NCBI GenBank assembly: GCA_009746045.1
Contig: RPFO01000670.1
Coordinates: forward strand, 762,454 to 826,453
Reading direction: 5' to 3'
DNA length: 64,000 nt
DNA from: Mesostigma viride
Lineage: Eukaryota; Streptophyta; Mesostigmatophyceae; Mesostigmatales; Mesostigmataceae
The notes beneath the pieces were generated by a model. It ran no database searches. It was not told the DNA's origin and was given only the letters and a program-made list of their open reading frames with translations. Position numbers and translations under genes: made by a program. Positions within the stretch are counted from its first letter, which is position 1. Each line of letters starts with the position of its first letter. Below are positions 20,901 to 30,427 of this stretch, piece by piece.

Positions 20901-21069
20901 CCTAAATTGGATTTGTGTAGATTAATGCAATATTAATTCAACGCGAGCCGTAACAGGCCAAAGCCACTCGCCTCTGTTCCGTAATCCCCACTCCCAGAGA
21001 GTGGTCGTTGGTTAGCCAATGAACCGGGAATAACTACCTTAACAATAGGATTCTTTCGCCGACCAGATG
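14961..21069 (+). mobile_element. Indel-riddled partial copy of element A
   Basis: Plus-strand sequence matching element A from the RT region (equivalent to about 6560) to just before the end of the 3' LTR. It covers pol, the palindromic repeats, ORF3, polypurine region and LTR (20405-21069, missing its last few bases). Single-base insertions and deletions occur every few to few tens of bases, with few clear substitutions, so every frame is broken into short pieces. That pattern fits an uncorrected long read better than biological decay. Coordinates and frames inside should not be trusted. Confidence 0.8.
17040..17730. other. Segment that does not align to element A
   Basis: Inside the noisy copy, about 690 bp replace the roughly 420 bp of pol (equivalent to 8690-9110) expected here. 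I cannot align it to element A by eye. A 69-codon open frame at 17485-17694 has no recognisable domain. It may be extreme read error, a chimeric read or a true insertion. Confidence 0.45.
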
Positions 21070-22136
21070 ACGTGGTGGTGAAGTGTATGGACCCATCAGT
21101 GGTCGGGATGCTTAACGTTGAGAGTGTGGCGGCCCAGTCATACCCGCAGACGGTCGAGGAACTGCACGAGCGCATCCGGCGCAAGCTCATCCCTCCCGGC
21201 TATCGACTGACCGAGCGGTTTGAGTTCGGCCGCCTACGTCAAGGCAACACTGACTTGGCGGAGTTCCTCACCACCTTTGACTCCTTTGCGGCGCGGCTGA
21301 CCGGGGACCTGACGTGGACCGAGTACAAGATTCGGTTTTTGGAGGCCATCCATCCTGACCTCCTCGCTGAGGTTAAGAAGCACTATGCCGAGGTTCCCTG
21401 GGACAAGCTTGACATCCACGCTGTCCAGCAGTACCTTCTACAGGTGGCCGACGTCGTCAAGCAGCCGCGCTACACCAGCACCCGCCGGTTCGCCTCATCC
21501 ACGATGACACGCCGTGTCCACTTCACTGAGGTGGAACCCGCCCCGTCGGAGGGGGAGGAGTCCAATGACGACGAGCAGCCGGCTGCCCAACTGCACGCCA
21601 TCGATGCGTCCAAGGCCCGCTGTTTCATGTGTCACGAGGTCGGGCACCTCAAGAAGGATTGTCCGCGCCTCAAGGCGCGCACCAGCACGGCGACGGAGGC
21701 CACCAAGGAGGCCCCCACGTTTTCTGGTCCCGCCTTTGAGAGGCGCCCAGCGCCGGCAGCGCGGGATGCTCGCCCGCGCAACGCAGGCGCGCGGGCTGCC
21801 AAGCTGCGCGACGCGCGCACGCAGCCCAACCAGTTCCAGACACCCCGCTTCCCAGCGTCGTTCTCTCGGACAGTGCGCGAGCTCAATGAGATCCTGGCGC
21901 AGCAACAGGCGTCCGAGGCTGGAGGTGACGAGTATGAGGCGCTCAACCCCGGCGACGACGACGACTCGGATGAGGGGGAAGGGGGACCGGAAGGTCGGAC
22001 GAGGCGGCCTCCCGGCCCCGCGATCCTCGCGCATAGTGCCCCTTCCCACAGGGGTAGAAGTAGGAGTAGAGTTAGTCAACCAGGTAGCACAGACGCCTGC
22101 ACCAGATGTGGGCGCGGAGATAGCGTCAGTCAATAA
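21070..22136 (+). pseudogene. gag: Gag 3' part in the second A copy, frameshifted tail
   Basis: Capsid and CCHC zinc knuckle are intact (CFMCHEVGHLKKDC). The G run near 21977 has five G instead of six, so the reading frame leaves the normal gag frame and runs on in the third frame to 22136. The 5' half of gag is absent. A true loss of one G and a homopolymer sequencing error cannot be told apart here. Confidence 0.85.
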
Positions 22137-22192
22137 CGTAGATAGGACTGGCGGGCAGGCCAGAGGTCTCCCCGCTCTCTTCATATGCAGAC

Positions 22193-25100
22193 GTGTCGGC
22201 GACCGAGGTCGACCACGTTTCAGCCAATCATGTAGATAGATCTGGCGGGCAGGCCCCAGAGGCCCCCCCGTCCGCTGCCTCACCAAGCACCAGAACACTG
22301 CTAGTTTTCAGCGGCGGACTGGCCCTCCCTACCACCACACTTGACCCGTTTCTGAAGGAGAAGACGATCCTGGATGTTAAGTTTATGGTGGATACGGGGG
22401 CGACCACATCTTTTATCCATGAGGCCCTGGTGCGACGCGCTGGCTACACGATTCGACCGCACCCGACGCCCATCAACGTCCGGTATGCCGATGGTAACAA
22501 GCACCCGTCCCCTGGCCTCGTGGACCTCAAGGCGGTTGTCCAGGGCATACCAGTGGAGGTAACAGCCACAGTGGCGCCGCTGGGCGCAGCTGACATCATC
22601 CTGGGCGTTGATTGGCAGGACGCCCAGGACGTGACGATCAGTGTCAAGCGACGGGTGGTTTGGTTCCCTGATGGCTCCTTCTGGTGCCCACGGCACGAGT
22701 ATCTGGCGCACGGCACCGAGGTGCACAACGTTCAGCACGACGCGGGGCCCGAGAAGCCACGACGCCATGCTTCTCAGATGCTGATGAGCAGCAAGACGCT
22801 CGCGCGCAACCTGCAGAAGGGCAAGGAGTACTACATGTACCGCCTTGACTCTGTGCCCCTGCTTGAGGAGCTGCTGGAGATCGGCACCGACTTCACTGAC
22901 GACGAGATCGCGCGCTACAACGCCATCCTGGCCAAGCGGGAGAAGCTGTTCGACGAGTCTACACCGCAGTTTCCCCCGCCCCGTTCTGTGCTGCACCATA
23001 TCCGCCTCAAGGAAGGCTTCGGGCCCACCACGTCCCCGATGTACCGGATGGGGCCAGTCGAGCTGATGGAGCTCAAGAAGATCCTGATGGCCCTCCTTGA
23101 GCGTGGTCTGATTGAGCCCAGTAACAGCCCTTTCTCCGCTGGGGTACTCCTAGTGCCCAAGCCTGGGGGCAAGTGGCGGCTCGTCACCGACTACAGGAAG
23201 CTCAACGCGATCACTGTCAAGTCCAAGTACCCGCTCCCGCGCATTGATGACATCTTCAATCGAGTACAGGGCGCCACCTGCTTCACGGTGATCGACTGCG
23301 CCGATGGGTTTTGGCAGCTCCGCATCGCTGAAGAGGACTGTCACAAGACGGCCTTCAATACGCCATACGGACACTACCAGTTCCGTGTGGCGGCGATGGG
23401 GCTTTGCAACTCACCAGCCAGCTTCCAGATGCTCATGAACGACATCTTGCGGCCCGTCATGGGGACTGCACACCTGCCACAGGTATCCAGTGACCTGCGC
23501 GACCCTCGCAAGGGGGACAAGCCGCCCTGGTCCTGGAAACGCACTTGCGCTTTGGCCTATCTGGATGACATCCTGGTGTACTCCAAGACCTTCGAGGAGC
23601 ACCTGGAGGACGTCGATATGGTCCTGCGCATTATGGAGGACGAGCATCTCTCGGCCCGCAGGGCTAAGGTCCGGGCGGGGCGCAGCGTCCCGTTCCTGGG
23701 CCACACGCTTTCAGCGGCAGGCGTGGCCACGGACCCGGAGAAGATCGCCTCTGTCCAACAGTGGCCAGCTCCGACCGACGTGAAGGGCGTGCGTAGCTTC
23801 CTGGGGATTGCGTCATACTATCGACGCTTCATCCCCCGGTTTGCCACGATCGCGTCGCCCATCAACGCTCTCCTCAAGAAGGGCGTATCCTTCGTCTGGT
23901 CGGCACAGTGCCAGCAGGCCTTTGAGGCCCTCAAGGCCAGTTTGACCGCGGCACCCGTGCTCGTGCTCCCAGACCCGTCCCTTCCTTTTGTGGTTGCGAC
24001 GGATGCGAGCAAGGTGGCTATCGGCGGGGTCCTCTTGCAGGACCAAGGCAAGGGCTTGCAACCGGTTGAGTACATCTCCCGCACAATGATCCCCGCCGAG
24101 CGGAACTATCCGGTCCACCAGCAAGAGCTGTTGGCTGTGGTCTACTGTTGCCACACATGGCGCCACCACCTGTTGGGCGCGCAGTTTGATGTTGCAGTCA
24201 GCGAGACAGGGGACCTCGACCCCGCCCGTTTGATTATTCACACGGACCATAGGCCCCTGACCCACCTCTTGACGCAGCCAAATCTGACGCCCCGTCAGGC
24301 CAGGTGGATGGAGTACCTTTCCCAGTTTGCCCCTTTTAAGATCCAGTATGTGAAGGGTGCGGACAACGTGGTGCCCGACGCCCTCTCCCGTCGTGCTGAC
24401 TACTGGTTCTATGAGGACATGGGGGTGCTCCATACCACCTGTGAGGAGGCGCCTGGCGCCCCGCTCTACGATGACCTCCCACGGTCGCCGCGGGCTCGCC
24501 ACCTGTTTCACATGAGTCATACCACTCCGGATGCCTTGTCGCCCCCCGATGGCGACGACGACCAGCGCGTGGACGCGCGGTCCCCCGGGGAAGGGGAGGG
24601 GTCCCACACACGGGTTCCCCTTGGCGCTGTGGCTCAGGCTCTTTTTCATCTGGAACCTCTTGGATCCCCGGTGGTCGTGTCTGAGTACCTACACTCGGCG
24701 CTGGACCAACCGGAGGAGGAGGACGAGGCCGATGCGTATACGGTCACTTCCCCCCTGGAGATGCTGATCAGCCGCTTCACGGTTACCGAGCCGGCCGCCT
24801 TGGAGGTGATCAAGTCACACCCCAAGATGATGGGCAGGCTCCCGTGCAAGTTCCAAGGGGGTCGCCTATACGTCATGGTGCGCCCGGACACGTGGCGCCT
24901 CTACATACCCGAGCTCTGTCGAGCAGCCTTGCTCCACGAGCTCCACGACTCCCTAGTCGGCGGTCATCAGGGCATTGGGCGGCTGCTACCAAGGGCACGT
25001 CGTCACTTCTACTGGCCTGGCATGAAGGACTACATTGCGGCCTATATACGCGAATGCCCGTCGTGCCAGATAGCCAAGTCCCAGAACACGGGTACTCAGG

Positions 25101-26260
25101 CTGTCCCAAAGACGCTACCTGATCCCCTGGGTCCCTGGGACTCGATCCAGATGGATTTCGTCGGCCCCTTTAAGAAGACCAAGAACGGCAACAGCAAGAT
25201 CTTGGTGTTCGTGGACCGACTCACGCGCATGTGTCACCTGGCCCCCTGTCCGGCTGACCTCACGGCCGAGGGGTGTGCCAAACTGTACCTCAACCACGTC
25301 TTCCGGTTCCACGGGCTCAGCCGCCAGTTCATCTCGGACCGGGACACGCTCTTCACCGCCCGGTTCTGGCAGGAGTTCTTCGACTGCCTGGGAACCAAGG
25401 TGTCGCTAGGGACGGCTTATCACAGCTCGTCCTCCCATCTGGTGGAGCGACTCAACCGCACGGTACAGGAAACCATGCGCCATTACACCGACGAGGTGGG
25501 CAGCAACTGGGAGGAGTTGCTGTGCTTGGTGGAGTTCTCCCTGAACAACGCACCACAGGCAGCCCATGGCCTAACCCCGTTCTTTCTCAACACGGGAAGG
25601 CATCCGCTGACGCCGACCGACTTGCTGACGAGTCCGGCACTGGCGGAACCGGAGGTGCTGCGCACTACTCTGGCGGGCGTGAGCAGCCTGCTGGAAAAGA
25701 TGCGCCAAGCTCACAACAGTGCGGTTAAAGGGTACCGGGCCGCTGCCGAGCGCAACATGGCTCGCGTGGAAGGCAAGCGGGACTCTAGAGCACCGGACAT
25801 CGAGGTCGGGGACTGGGTCCTGGTAGAGGGACCCCAGCTCGGTCGATTCTCCCAGAAGGTGGAAGGGGAGCTCAAAACGAAGCTCCGGCCCATGTACCTG
25901 GGGCCCCACCAAGTGCTGGAGAAATGGGATGATGTCATGTTCAAGGTGGACGTGCCCATCTCATGGGGCACCGCAACAACCTTCCACCGCGACCAGCTCA
26001 AGCTGTACCACCAGAACTCGATCCAGGGTAGACTCAATCCCCCGGCTCCTGTGGAATACGATCCGGAGACAGGGGAACAGGAGGACGAGGTCGAGGAGAT
26101 TGTCGCCCATCGCGATTTCGGGCGTGGTCGACAACGCCAATATCGGATCCGGTGGAAGTTCTCTCGATATGGGGCAGAGGCCTCTTGGCGGACGGAGAAG
26201 GAGCTCTCTGGCTGCAAGCGGTTGCTAGACGCGTACAAGAAGGTCCACAGGTTGCAATAG
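22193..26260 (+). CDS. pol: Pol of the second A copy, 1355 aa readable
   Basis: Same protein as 5023-9249 from the protease region on: VDTGATTSFI, YLDD, RNase H, HHCC/DD35E integrase and chromodomain are all present and unbroken. The N-terminal 50-odd codons are out of frame because of a two-base deletion near 22160, so the readable frame opens later. Together with the one-base loss in gag this restores the original spacing modulo three. Confidence 0.9.
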   Translation: MSATEVDHVSANHVDRSGGQAPEAPPSAASPSTRTLLVFSGGLALPTTTLDPFLKEKTILDVKFMVDTGATTSFIHEALVRRAGYTIRPHPTPINVRYADGNKHPSPGLVDLKAVVQGIPVEVTATVAPLGAADIILGVDWQDAQDVTISVKRRVVWFPDGSFWCPRHEYLAHGTEVHNVQHDAGPEKPRRHASQMLMSSKTLARNLQKGKEYYMYRLDSVPLLEELLEIGTDFTDDEIARYNAILAKREKLFDESTPQFPPPRSVLHHIRLKEGFGPTTSPMYRMGPVELMELKKILMALLERGLIEPSNSPFSAGVLLVPKPGGKWRLVTDYRKLNAITVKSKYPLPRIDDIFNRVQGATCFTVIDCADGFWQLRIAEEDCHKTAFNTPYGHYQFRVAAMGLCNSPASFQMLMNDILRPVMGTAHLPQVSSDLRDPRKGDKPPWSWKRTCALAYLDDILVYSKTFEEHLEDVDMVLRIMEDEHLSARRAKVRAGRSVPFLGHTLSAAGVATDPEKIASVQQWPAPTDVKGVRSFLGIASYYRRFIPRFATIASPINALLKKGVSFVWSAQCQQAFEALKASLTAAPVLVLPDPSLPFVVATDASKVAIGGVLLQDQGKGLQPVEYISRTMIPAERNYPVHQQELLAVVYCCHTWRHHLLGAQFDVAVSETGDLDPARLIIHTDHRPLTHLLTQPNLTPRQARWMEYLSQFAPFKIQYVKGADNVVPDALSRRADYWFYEDMGVLHTTCEEAPGAPLYDDLPRSPRARHLFHMSHTTPDALSPPDGDDDQRVDARSPGEGEGSHTRVPLGAVAQALFHLEPLGSPVVVSEYLHSALDQPEEEDEADAYTVTSPLEMLISRFTVTEPAALEVIKSHPKMMGRLPCKFQGGRLYVMVRPDTWRLYIPELCRAALLHELHDSLVGGHQGIGRLLPRARRHFYWPGMKDYIAAYIRECPSCQIAKSQNTGTQAVPKTLPDPLGPWDSIQMDFVGPFKKTKNGNSKILVFVDRLTRMCHLAPCPADLTAEGCAKLYLNHVFRFHGLSRQFISDRDTLFTARFWQEFFDCLGTKVSLGTAYHSSSSHLVERLNRTVQETMRHYTDEVGSNWEELLCLVEFSLNNAPQAAHGLTPFFLNTGRHPLTPTDLLTSPALAEPEVLRTTLAGVSSLLEKMRQAHNSAVKGYRAAAERNMARVEGKRDSRAPDIEVGDWVLVEGPQLGRFSQKVEGELKTKLRPMYLGPHQVLEKWDDVMFKVDVPISWGTATTFHRDQLKLYHQNSIQGRLNPPAPVEYDPETGEQEDEVEEIVAHRDFGRGRQRQYRIRWKFSRYGAEASWRTEKELSGCKRLLDAYKKVHRLQ

Positions 26261-26304
26261 AGGTATGTACATACACTTAGAGGTATGTACATACACATAG
26301 AGGT

Positions 26305-28512
26305 ATGTACATACCACAGGTACACAGTACACTAGTCGGTATGACACACCGGTACTCACAGGTGTTGCCTCGCTGCTCGTGGTCATTCCTTGTACAACAG
26401 ACGGGCTCCCCAGAGGAGACTCGATCCAGCCCCAGAGGCAGCCCCAGAGGCAGTGATTCCAGCAGTCCCTTGGTGCGGTTCACACCCCCAGCCTCCCCAG
26501 AGGAGCCGGCAGGGTTCGTGCCAACTTGGACCAGTTTTGGCAAGAGGCGACGGTCGGAAGACATGAAGGAGCAGGGGTCGGATATAGCCGCGACCGCCAA
26601 CGAGAACAACCGTGAGACCTTTAATCCGCGGACGTTTCTGCCCGACTACGGCCAGGAGGGCGTGTTCTTGGCGCGTCGACGGCGCAGGCACGGCAAGGCC
26701 GATCAAGACTACCTGGCCTCCTCGGTTCTGGAGTGGCCCCGCGATCGACACGAGAAGTTCCGCAAATCCGTGCAAAGGCATTGCGGGTTCAAAGTCGAGA
26801 CCCGGACGGCGATTCGAGGGAATGTGGCGGTAGGGACAGCTTGGGAGGACCACGCACCCAGCTGTGCCTGCGACCGTTGCGTGACTACGGTGTCGGCCCT
26901 CATGGCCTACCCACGCCTCATGTTCTTGCTCGTCGCACCGGCACGACGTCAGACCCTGCAGTGGGCCTACCGGGGTTTGCCGCCAGACGGGGCCTTACGG
27001 GGCCCGTTCTGCACCACCAACGGCCAGTACTCCCTTCGGCAGGCGCTGGACCGTATCGTGGAATTGGACGAGGCGGATGATCGCGGAGGGGAGGGCCCCG
27101 ATGATGAGGAATACGGGAGTGAAGACGACGACCTGTTTCCGCCGCGTCCGGCGCCCCGGGAACCTGCCCCCTCAGCCGGCAACGCCTCGCGCGACCCCCG
27201 CCGCCGTGAGAACTCGGGTGACCGCAGCTCACAGGACGCGTCCCGCTCCAGAGAGGCTTCCCAGGGTGTGGGTGTACGCCCGGGGGCGCGTGAGGAGGAA
27301 AGGTCCTTTCGGCGGACCTGGGACCAGGCAACGGCCCACCAACGACCACACTCGGGGTCGCGGTCGCCAAAGACGGCCCCAGAGGTCGTACCCTCGGCTG
27401 GTCGTGGCAAGGCGGTGGCGGACACGTCTACTGCACAGGCCCAACGTTCGACCCCAGAGGTCGCACCATCGGCTAATCGTGGCAAGTCTGTTGCGGACCC
27501 ATCTACCGCGAAGACCCAACGATCGACCCCAGAGGTCGCTCCGCCAGAAGCCAGTGGTACGGCTGTCCCCGGCCCGTCGTCCGTGCAGTCAACACGGTCG
27601 AATACTGAGGTAGAAATTGCTCAACCTGCGGGTCGCGGTCAGGTGCCAGAAGTTCAGGCGCTCGCGCCAGCAATTCCGGGCCCGCCGCCCTGTCACCAGG
27701 GGTTTGCGCCGGTTGTGCCATGGACGATGGGGGACTACATCCGGCCGCTGCCCGGTCGCACTGTCACCTACGGGGGCAGACGCCCCCGCATGGAGATTTT
27801 ATCGGTGGCTTGGCATCGGGACGCGGACATCCAGCTGCGGGCTCCATACGAGTGTGGGGGCCATGCGCTAGCGTTTACTCCAGGGCCCTGGTGTTACAAG
27901 GACCGAGGGGCGTACATGGAATTGCTGAGAGTGGACCTGTATCCCCACATCCCCCACCGGGTGCCTCGGCAGATCACCCCTGGTGAGCCCTTTCCGTTCA
28001 GTGTGGATGGGGTGACGCGTTACGCCCCGGAGGGCGATCATTGGGATTACCATGTGGCGGGTTTCCCCCGTGTGGTGAAGCCCCCCAAGCTGGCTCCGAA
28101 CGCTTTGGCGTTCCTGCACGGCGTCGCCCCCGACTTCATGGATGATCGCTTGGGCCCGCCGGCAACGGAGGTCGATCTGGGACAGGTGGCCACCGTGATG
28201 CTGGGTATGGGGGAAACATATGTGGCGGATTACCGCTGTGGGGTAGTGGACAGGAACGTCAAGTCCCTTCTGTTCACCTTCCCGGAGTACATGGCCGCCT
28301 TCCTCTCCATGTGGCCTCCCAACGCGTGGGACCGTTTGTCCCTGTCCGGACGCCGTGGCACTGGCAAGCCGGAGCAGTGGGCCTTCGAGGAGGATCTCCT
28401 GAGGTTCCCAGGGACTCGGGGCCCCCAGGCCACGGAGCACGGCGAGCGAGTCTATCGGTGGGCGTACCAGCAGCAGCAGATGGTGCGGGACAGGCGAGGC
28501 CATGGCCGCTGA
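26305..28512 (+). CDS. ORF3 of the second A copy
   Basis: 735 codons, apparently identical to the ORF3 at 9294-11501, with the same three palindromic 20-bp repeats in front. See that entry for domains. No independent divergence is visible, which fits a duplicated assembly of one locus. Confidence 0.85.
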   Translation: MYIPQVHSTLVGMTHRYSQVLPRCSWSFLVQQTGSPEETRSSPRGSPRGSDSSSPLVRFTPPASPEEPAGFVPTWTSFGKRRRSEDMKEQGSDIAATANENNRETFNPRTFLPDYGQEGVFLARRRRRHGKADQDYLASSVLEWPRDRHEKFRKSVQRHCGFKVETRTAIRGNVAVGTAWEDHAPSCACDRCVTTVSALMAYPRLMFLLVAPARRQTLQWAYRGLPPDGALRGPFCTTNGQYSLRQALDRIVELDEADDRGGEGPDDEEYGSEDDDLFPPRPAPREPAPSAGNASRDPRRRENSGDRSSQDASRSREASQGVGVRPGAREEERSFRRTWDQATAHQRPHSGSRSPKTAPEVVPSAGRGKAVADTSTAQAQRSTPEVAPSANRGKSVADPSTAKTQRSTPEVAPPEASGTAVPGPSSVQSTRSNTEVEIAQPAGRGQVPEVQALAPAIPGPPPCHQGFAPVVPWTMGDYIRPLPGRTVTYGGRRPRMEILSVAWHRDADIQLRAPYECGGHALAFTPGPWCYKDRGAYMELLRVDLYPHIPHRVPRQITPGEPFPFSVDGVTRYAPEGDHWDYHVAGFPRVVKPPKLAPNALAFLHGVAPDFMDDRLGPPATEVDLGQVATVMLGMGETYVADYRCGVVDRNVKSLLFTFPEYMAAFLSMWPPNAWDRLSLSGRRGTGKPEQWAFEEDLLRFPGTRGPQATEHGERVYRWAYQQQQMVRDRRGHGR

Positions 28513-28799
28513 CCAGGAGGGTCGGCGGTGGTACGGTGATAGCTGGAAGGATTCCATTATTTGACTACGTCAAGGCTTGCCCCTGTGTGGCAAGTTCTGG
28601 GGGAATTGGTTTTACTAGTCCGATGGGTGAACATGGGCTGGGACATAGTACCCCTATGGTCAATCTGATTTTTGCCCTGCGTGGCAAGTAGAATAACCCT
28701 GTGTGGTTAGTAGCATGTTTGTTGTGTGCTTTCTCTCTTTAGTTGCTGGTCCTTATCTACATGACGGTAGGGACTACCGTCCCCCGGGGAGGGGAGGAG

Positions 28800-29485
28800 T
28801 GTTGCGAACCCGACCCTTGGAACGGGCGCAACAATGGAATAAATTATGTATTTTGGCTTGTTGTCATAGTCCGTAGGACTTTGGGACTCATTTCGGGACT
28901 TAATTTGGGAATTGTCCCTTGGTCAGGACTTTTGTATGGAACTATGATAGTTTGTGTGATTCGGACCGGTTATTTTGGGCCTAGGTTGATGTACGAGATC
29001 TTCTAGAGCTAGTAAGCCGGTGCAGTCGCGCCGCGCTGCGTACTTTATAGCTGGTTGAGATATTGTACCCATGCGTGGATTCTGTAGCCTGGCGAGGGTC
29101 GATGTCGACCCGAGGATCTTGTGTGGACTGCATGTTTCGGAATTCTCTGGAAGGCCGGCGCCATGTCGGCGCCCCTTGCCAGCCTGGTGGCAGACCTAGG
29201 TGAAATTGGTCCGAGGACGAGAGTCTCGTCCTCTTGGTTCGGAATAAAGTGTGTGTTTTCACCTGTCTGAACCTGGGGCATAATTCCAACTGCATTTGGT
29301 AGCTCCATCCTAAATGTGGATTGTGTAGATTAATGCAATATTAATCAACGCGAGCCGTAACAGGCCTAAAGCCACGCCTGTTCCGTTAATCCCACTCCCA
29401 GAGAGTGGTCGTGGTTAGCCAAGAAACCGGGAATAACCTACCTTAACAATAGGATCTTTCGCACGACCCAGATGGGTTCGTAACA
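28800..29485 (+). repeat. 3' LTR of the second A copy
   Basis: 686 bp, TGTTGCGAAC to TTCGTAACA, followed by the same GGTCG and the same B ORF3 sequence as at 12475. Confidence 0.93.
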
Positions 29486-30348
29486 GGTCGCCGGTCTCCC
29501 GAGTTCTCGCGGCGGGCCCCGGCATCGCGCGAGGCGTTGCCGGCTGAGTGGGCAAGTTCCCGGGGCGCAGGGCGCGGCGGGAACAGGTCGTCGTCCTCAC
29601 TCCAGTCCTCCTCCTCATCGGGGCCCTCCCCGCCGCGATCATCCGCCTCGTCCAACTCCACGATGCGGTCGAGCGCCTGCCGGAGGGAGTACTGGCCTGC
29701 TGCGGTGCAGAACGGGCCCCGCAAGGCCCCATCTGGCGGCAAGCCCCGGTAGGCCCGCTGCAGGATCTGACGTCGTGCCGGTGCGACGAGCAAGAACATG
29801 AGGCGGGGGTAGGCCATGAGGGCCGACACCGTAGTCACGCAACGGTTGCAGGCACAGCTGGGTGCGTGGTCCTCCCAAGCTGTCCCTACCGCCACATTCC
29901 CTCGAATCGCCGTCCGGGTCTCGACTTTGAACCCGCAGTGCCTTTGCACGGATTCGCGGAACTTCTCGTGTCGATCGTCGGGCCACTCCAGAACCGAGGA
30001 GGCCAGGTAGTCTTGATCGGCCTTGCCGTGCCTGCGCCGTCGACGCGCCAAGAACACGCCCTCCTGGCCGTAGTCGGGCAGAAACGTCCGCGGATTAAAG
30101 GTCTCACGGTTGTTCTCGTTGGCGGTCGCAGCTATATCCGACCCCTGCTCCTTCATGTCTTCCGACCGTCGTCTCTTGCCACAACTGGCAGGCGGTGCGA
30201 ACCCCGGAGGCTCCTCCGGGGAGGCTGGGGGTGTGAACCGCACCAAAGGACTGCTGGAGTCACTACCTATGGGGCGGGGGCTGAAGCGAGTCTCCTCCGG
30301 GGAGTACGCCTGTTGTACAAGGAATGACCACGAGCAGCAAGGCAACAC
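29486..30348 (-). pseudogene. Element B ORF3, 5' part
   Basis: About 287 codons of the env-position protein, very similar to A over RTFLPDYGQEGVFLARR, the arginine run, CACNRC and YSLRQALDRIVELDE. It is cut at 29486 by the insertion of element A, and the reading frame continues without a break at 932 (minus strand) once A and one GGTCG are set aside. Where A starts MTHRYSQV, B lacks two bases, so that ATG is out of frame. Either the start of B ORF3 has been lost, or the real start (or a splice junction) lies elsewhere. Confidence 0.8.
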
Positions 30349-30427
30349 CTGTGAGTACCGGTGTCATACCGACTAGTGTACGGTGTACCTGTGGTATGTA
30401 CATACCTCTATGTGTATGTACATACCT

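Larger units (their letters stand above)
21070..29485 (+). mobile_element. 5'-truncated second copy of element A
   Basis: Near-identical to 4056-12474, starting inside gag and running to the 3' LTR end. The join to the noisy copy is at 21069/21070, without any LTR or target duplication. Net length differs by only a few bases: one G fewer in the gag-end G run, two bases fewer in a GGCCCCAGAGG near 22160, one G fewer in the polypurine tract, one base in the LTR. It ends at the same base and in the same flank (GGTCGCCGG) as element A at 12474. Confidence 0.9.

Noticed and set aside
12475-29485. True tandem array of three independent Gypsy insertions
   Set aside because: Identical junctions and TSD, missing LTRs at the internal joins and the noisy filler favour a duplicated assembly of one locus.
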